A DNA stretch of 64,000 nt from Zingiber officinale (lineage: Eukaryota; Streptophyta; Magnoliopsida; Zingiberales; Zingiberaceae). Shown piece by piece: positions 59,642 to 64,000 of this stretch. The notes below the pieces were generated by a model. That model searched no databases. It had not been told where the DNA came from and saw nothing but the letters and a program-made list of their open reading frames with translations. The stretch spans positions 16,107,317-16,171,316 of the forward strand of contig NC_055996.1 in NCBI RefSeq assembly GCF_018446385.1, in the 5' to 3' direction. Made by a program: the position numbers and the translations under genes. Every line of letters begins with the position of its first letter. Positions within the stretch are counted from its first letter, which is position 1.

Positions 59642-62468
59642 GAGCATGCATAGTCATAAATATTTTCATGGAGTTCTTTCACTATCATGTTAACTTCACG
59701 TTAAAATCTTCTCCATTTCTCTCCACTATCAAAAAAAAAAAAAAAAAAAATCTCTCAACAATTTTTTCGTAAGGTTCACATATTTTTTCATTATATAATT
59801 CATCTCTCCTTCATATTTTACCATATATATAATTAAATTTTTATAAAATATAAATCTATAAATGGCTAACATATAAATATTATCATTCATCAAATAAAAA
59901 GACATAAATTATAATAATATATAAAAATTAAACTTAAACACATCTACTTCAGATCATGTCTCTGTTTAATTTTTTTTTAATTTTTTCAACCATTTTCTCA
60001 TGTATCTGAAGTTGTCTTAGTGTCATCTCAATAGTATCCTTCATAAAAATTTCATAATCCTTATGAAAGATCTTAACTTTTCGCAAAGTCATTTTTCCAT
60101 TTGATATTATTTAATATCTTGTCATTCTTTGTCAAGGATTTATTCTATTGCATTGCACTCGCTGACTTTGAATTTGTCTTTCCTCTTCGTTGCTTTTTGC
60201 CCTATCAGATGAATGCGGACTTCAAAGTCATCAACATCAACACTCGTATCTGGATTTGATGCTGAAGTGTTTCCCATGATTCCGATGTCCTTGTCTTCTT
60301 GTTAGAGGAATGAGCAACTGATTGTGAAGCATATTTCTTATATTCTTTTACAACTCTCCATACATGCATATACTTAAAATCCCTATTTTTATTGTTGGCT
60401 TTCCACATATTTAGTGTATTTTCCAATACATTCTCATCACTCCATCCGCTTTGACAATGAGAATACAAATTATTATAGGTTATAGAAAATTCATTTACCA
60501 TCGGCGTAAACTTATGTAATATGATTTTAGCACCTGATAGCTTCTCTTCATAATTTCAATGGACCGATGCTTGTTGTAGTAATCAGCTATACGTTTCGAA
60601 AAAAATTGATCCTTCTGTCATTACTAATGACTGCGTCATTGCTGATAGTTTCCCATGACTTCTCAAGGACCATATCTTCATCAAGAGACCAAAATCTTCA
60701 TTTTGAATCATATTTCTCCAGTTCAACTTCACGCTCTTCTTGTGATGAGTGTGGTGGCCACTGAGATGTTGGAACAGACGATGGCGTTAGAGGTTCTTTG
60801 TCGCTGATAAATGGGTCGATAGTAGTCCTTGCTTCATTTGAAAACATAACTGGTGGTTGAGGAGGTGAAAATACAAAAGGCATGGAATGCATCCCAAATT
60901 GGTTGCTCATGGCTGACCAATTTGGATGTGAACACATACCAAATAGAGCTAGGGCGACGTTACTTTGAAGGGGGAGTGAAAATTTTGATAGCTTTGGAAG
61001 ACCTTGTGGAACATATTAAATATTTTGAAAATTTAGGAGGTATTGCGTGTGAGAGAAAAATTGAGAATATTGTGTTGGTCCCCTGGCGGGCAATAAGAGG
61101 GGAGTGAATTGCACTGAAAATTAAAATCAACCTTTCTCGATGTTTCAAACTAAATTAAGAAAACACTTGTATAAAAACAAAATGTAAATGCATAAATTTA
61201 AAAATCGAGATAAGAGAATTTACTAGGTTTGCAATCAGAGAATTGTCAATCCTAGACAAATGAAGTTCACTCAAGTCTCCTTTGGATGGAGCAGCCTCTT
61301 TACAACGTTAATAGTTCACAAAAGTAGTAGAACAAGAATAGAAACTATTTTACAAATGATGTTTTTAGCTTCTGATTTCAGGGTTGTATTTATAGCCCTG
61401 GTGGGGGCGGGCGCATGGAAGTGTTCCAGGCGCCTGGAGGGGATAAAATTTTATCCTCGTCACAATGGATCGTGATAGCTGGCATTTCGATAAAATTCTG
61501 GTCTGAGCGTCTGGACCCGCTCTAGGCACCCAGACCTGGCTGAACAGGCTCGACCAAGGCGTGAGCTTGGGGCGCCCTGGGTCTGGGCGGTCCCGGCACT
61601 CTGGGTCTGTGCGGTCCAAGCGCCTGGAATAGCTCCGAGAGCCCGGAGCACAGTCAACTTCCGGTTGACTTTTCCTCTGGGTCTTTCGCTCCAGCTCCGC
61701 TCGCTTGGGTGATTTTGGTCATCCAAAATAAGGCTCACCTGAACCCATTTTCCAGTCTTCTCGAGTATCCTTCCACTCTGGCTTCTCGTCTCTCGAAACC
61801 GCCGCGCGCTTCCTTCTCGTTCATCAGCGTACTCTTCCAAAGAGCCTTATCCCTCAAACGCAATGAGCCCGTTGGTTCTCTCTCGTGTCATTTTTCTCGC
61901 TAGCTGCATCTTTCGCTCAACTTCCTGTGCTCCTAATTCCTGCACACTTAGACACAGGGGATAAAAACATAACAGAACCTAACTTAACTTGGTTGATCAC
62001 ATCAAAATTACCACGGGGTACTAGCATATTGGGCATCATAGTTTGGAGGAATGCAGATATTTTGAGAAGATGTATTTTCTTCTGCATTTGAATAATTCAA
62101 AAGATTTGTAAAAGAAGCATTAAAATTTTTGTTCATTTCAAATACAAATAGAGAATGAAAGGATGAAAGAAATAAAGAATGAAGAGATGAATGAAAAAAA
62201 AAATGAGTTCGTGGTATATTTATAGAATTTTTTTAATTAAAAAAATTAATTGTTGAACAACAGTTATTAAAGTAGCTGTTGTTTAACGTCTATCTTCATT
62301 CAATTAATTTCTTCTCAACCTACCTACTATGTGTACATTATTTTTCAAGTAACAAATATTTTAAAAAAAAGTCAACGATGGAGCGGCTCCGCATTCGCTT
62401 GAGGGAGATGGGAGGGAGGTTCCTCCCTCAAGCCACGTCACCAGTGGGAGCTCTGACTGGTGATGCTC
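59642..62468 (-). mobile_element. PIF/Harbinger element with Myb/SANT-like ORF1 remnant, split by a solo LTR
   Basis: Termini GAGCATGCATAGTCA (left) and the inverse of the right end GAGCATCACCAGTCA are inverted repeats. TTA flanks both sides (59639-59641 and 62469-62471), the target duplication of PIF/Harbinger. Minus-strand remnants encode the Myb/SANT-like protein of this superfamily: a Pro/Ser-rich N-part (60698-60937), a SANT core with FWSLDEDMVLEKSWETISND (about 60630-60700), and MVNEFSITYNNLYSHCQSGW, ENTLNMWKANNKNRDFKYMH and VWRVVKEYKKYA (60205-60501). The frames are interrupted and no DDE transposase is visible, so it is a non-autonomous, decaying copy. Without the inserted LTR it is about 1.87 kb. 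Confidence 0.7.
61073..62027 (-). mobile_element. Copia-like solo LTR inserted in the Harbinger element
   Basis: The 955-bp insert runs from TGTTGGTCCCC to GGTACTAGCA (TG...CA) and is flanked on both sides by TATTG (61068-61072 and 62028-62032), a perfect 5-bp duplication. It is GC-rich with GGCGCC/CCGGGC blocks. On the minus strand it starts like Zingiberales-type Copia LTRs with a GTGATCAACCAAG stretch. No internal region is present, so it is a solo LTR left by recombination. The perfect duplication suggests moderate age. Confidence 0.8.
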
Positions 62469-62471
62469 TTA

Positions 62472-62734
62472 GGCTCCCATTATTGACATGGCATAGATGA
62501 CAATGGGAGGGAATTCCTTCATTTTCGACAAGTGTGGCTCCCTGTTTAGGGAGTCGCTCCTTCACCTTGTTTTTTTTTAATTTACATAATTTTTTTTATT
62601 TTTGTTTTTGTTTTTTAAAAATAAATAAATAAAAAAAAGGTTTTTGAAAAAGTGTGGACTATAAAGGAATTATTGAAAGATTTTTTTATAGTTGAGAGAT
62701 ATATGAGATTTTTTAGTTTTGAAATAGCACTGAT
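62472..62734. other. repeat-derived spacer between two Harbinger copies
   Basis: Contains CTCCCATTATTGACATGG and CAATGGGAGGGAATTCC, motifs related to the GGGAGCTCC blocks on the far side of the first Harbinger element. It is probably MITE-derived, with ends not definable. Confidence 0.35.
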
Positions 62735-63291
62735 GTGGTATTGAGAGAGCTCTTGGAGAGCTCCTTTATTGTTACGTCAATGCCACATCAAAAGTAAAAA
62801 AAAAATCTTACACATTTCTCCAATATAAAAAAACCTCTTAACAACTTCTTCATGGGTTCTACACTTTTTCATTATATATATTTTCATCTCTCATTCATAT
62901 TTTACATTATATATAATCAAATTTTTATAAAATTTAAATCCATAAATTGCTAACATGGAATAACATTAATAATTAAAAAAAATACATAAACATTAAAGTG
63001 CATCAAACAAAAAGACATAAATTATAATAATATATAAAAATAAACTTAAATGCATCGATATCAACCCACATCTCTATTTAATTTTTTTCAATCATATCAT
63101 GTATATAAAGTTGTCTGAGTGTCATCTCACTAATATCCTTCATAAGAATTTTATAATTCTTATGAAAGATCTTGGCTTCTTGCAAAACTATTTTTACATT
63201 TGATATTCTTTAATATCTTGTCATTTTTTGTCGATGCTTTATTTCATTGTGTAGCCCTCTCTGACTTTGAATTTACCCTTCTCTTTATTGG
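62735..63291 (-). mobile_element. second copy of the same Harbinger family, truncated
   Basis: Aligns by eye with 59.69-60.19 kb: shared AAAAGACATAAATTATAATAATATATAAAAA, GTTGTCT(T/G)AGTGTCATCTCA, TATCCTTCATAA, CTTATGAAAGATCTT and AATATCTTGTCATT. The similarity stops at about 63,290, where an LTR-like sequence begins. The rest of this copy is outside the window or lost. Confidence 0.65.
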
Positions 63292-64000
63292 TGTAATATC
63301 CCCGGGGTCAAGGTTGACCAGGTTGACTAGGTTTGAGTTGGCTCAAGCCTGAGTCTTGATGTTTGGGTTTTGATGTTTGACAATACGTGGAGATTATAGG
63401 TGCAATCGTCCGATTGGGGAGATTGCTGGTGCAATTCCCCTCTAGTCAGGGTTTGACCAGATTGGTGTGAAGAAGAGACAAGTAGGTCAAGGCTGACCAG
63501 ATACTTGACTAGGAAAGTCCTAACTGGAGGTTAGGTAGTTGGAAGTCCAGGTGAGTGACTAGGAAAATCCCGGTAAGTGAAGCCAAGTGAAAATCCCGAT
63601 AAGTGAAGCCAAGTGAAAATCCTAGTGAGTGAAGCTAGGTGAAAGTCTTGCTGAGTGAAGCTAGGTAGATAGAAAGTCCTAGTGAGTAAAGCCAGACAGA
63701 GAAAAATCCTAGTGAGTGAAGCTAGGTGAAAATCCTAGTAAGTGAAGCTAGGTGAAAGTCCTAGTGAGTGAAGTCAGACACGTGGGAATCTAGGTGGATC
63801 AAGGTTGACAGGACACCTAGTGTTGGGAAGTCCAGTAGGTCAAAGGATTGGTCGGATACTTGACACGAGGAAATCCAGATGGGCCAAGGGTGACCGGACA
63901 TCTGGTGGAAGTCCAAGTGGGTCATGGAGGACCGGACACTTGGCACGAGACGGTAAGTTCAAGTGGGTCAAGGTTGACCGGACACTTGGCACGAGGAGAA
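63292..64000 (+). mobile_element. Copia-like LTR fossil, continuing beyond the window
   Basis: Begins about TGTAATATCCCCGGGG within the second Harbinger copy. It has the same minisatellite and phrases (GTTTGACCAG, TTGATGTTTG, GGTGCAAT) as the minus-strand LTR at 38.1-39.4 kb, here in plus orientation. From 63.79 kb it becomes a different repeat of about 40 bp units (AGGTTGACCGGACACTTGGCACGAG). The right end is not in the window. Confidence 0.55.
63541..63785 (+). repeat. ~26-bp minisatellite within the LTR
   Basis: About nine imperfect units of GTGAGTGAAGCTAGGTGAAA plus ATCCTA, the reverse complement of the array at 38.99-39.24 kb. Confidence 0.85.

Noticed and set aside
1-64000. tRNA, rRNA, CRISPR arrays, Polinton-like or capsid-bearing elements, toxin genes
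   Set aside because: Looked for on both strands by motif and arrangement. Nothing convincing was found beyond the LTR fossils listed.

Overview
This window is nuclear DNA from a flowering plant. The genes have plant intron-exon structure with GT-AG introns, and the families are plant ones: NPH3/RPT2-like, FLX-like, LITTLE ZIPPER, a BAG co-chaperone, an ARM protein and a glycine-rich cold-shock protein. First exons are GC-rich and later exons AT-richer, which is typical of commelinid monocots. The LTR fossils, with repeated GGGCGCCCGG-type blocks, suggest Zingiberales (ginger or banana relatives). That placement is inference; the sequence alone does not name a species.

Layout. 0-8 kb: the 3' end of an unrecognised gene with an EAR-type DLNLGL motif (+), a Gypsy-like LTR fossil, then three minus-strand genes: an NdhV/DUF2996-like chloroplast protein (4 exons), an NPH3/RPT2-like BTB protein (5 exons) and TFIIA gamma (3 coding exons, probably with a 4 kb 5'UTR intron). 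12.3-18.3 kb: a GC-rich, apparently bidirectional promoter and the plus-strand FLX-like 2 gene, whose 5' intron is full of local tandem duplications and holds a hAT MITE. 19.6-21.5 kb: repeats. 22.4-26.7 kb: a BAG chaperone regulator and a 560-aa armadillo-repeat protein (both +). 28.2 kb: a LITTLE ZIPPER micropeptide gene directly followed by CACTA-like elements. 31.6 kb: a 99-aa acidic protein with an N-myristoylation start. 33.7-35.8 kb: a cold-shock/zinc-knuckle protein (+) converging on a RING protein (-). 36.4-40.9 kb: an ARL1 GTPase copy that lacks part of its P-loop and one splice donor. 41.8-46.1 kb: a ten-exon S28 (Pro-X carboxypeptidase-like) gene. 48.5-59.2 kb: a complete twelve-exon KU80 gene (-). 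59.4-64 kb: nested transposons: a PIF/Harbinger element split by a solo LTR, then a second Harbinger copy broken by another LTR.

The genes form no operon-like system. They are ordinary dispersed plant genes for chloroplast electron flow, light signalling, transcription, flowering, stress, proteolysis and DNA repair. Most spliced models were built by hand from reading frame plus splice consensus, and every intron phase closes. I see no tRNA, rRNA, CRISPR or clear new multi-gene system. The points most worth a second look are the lesion-bearing ARL1 copy, the GC-AG intron of KU80 carrying an old element, the repeatedly duplicated 5' region of the FLX-like gene, two small N-myristoylation-type genes, and the datable nested insertions next to the KU80 promoter.
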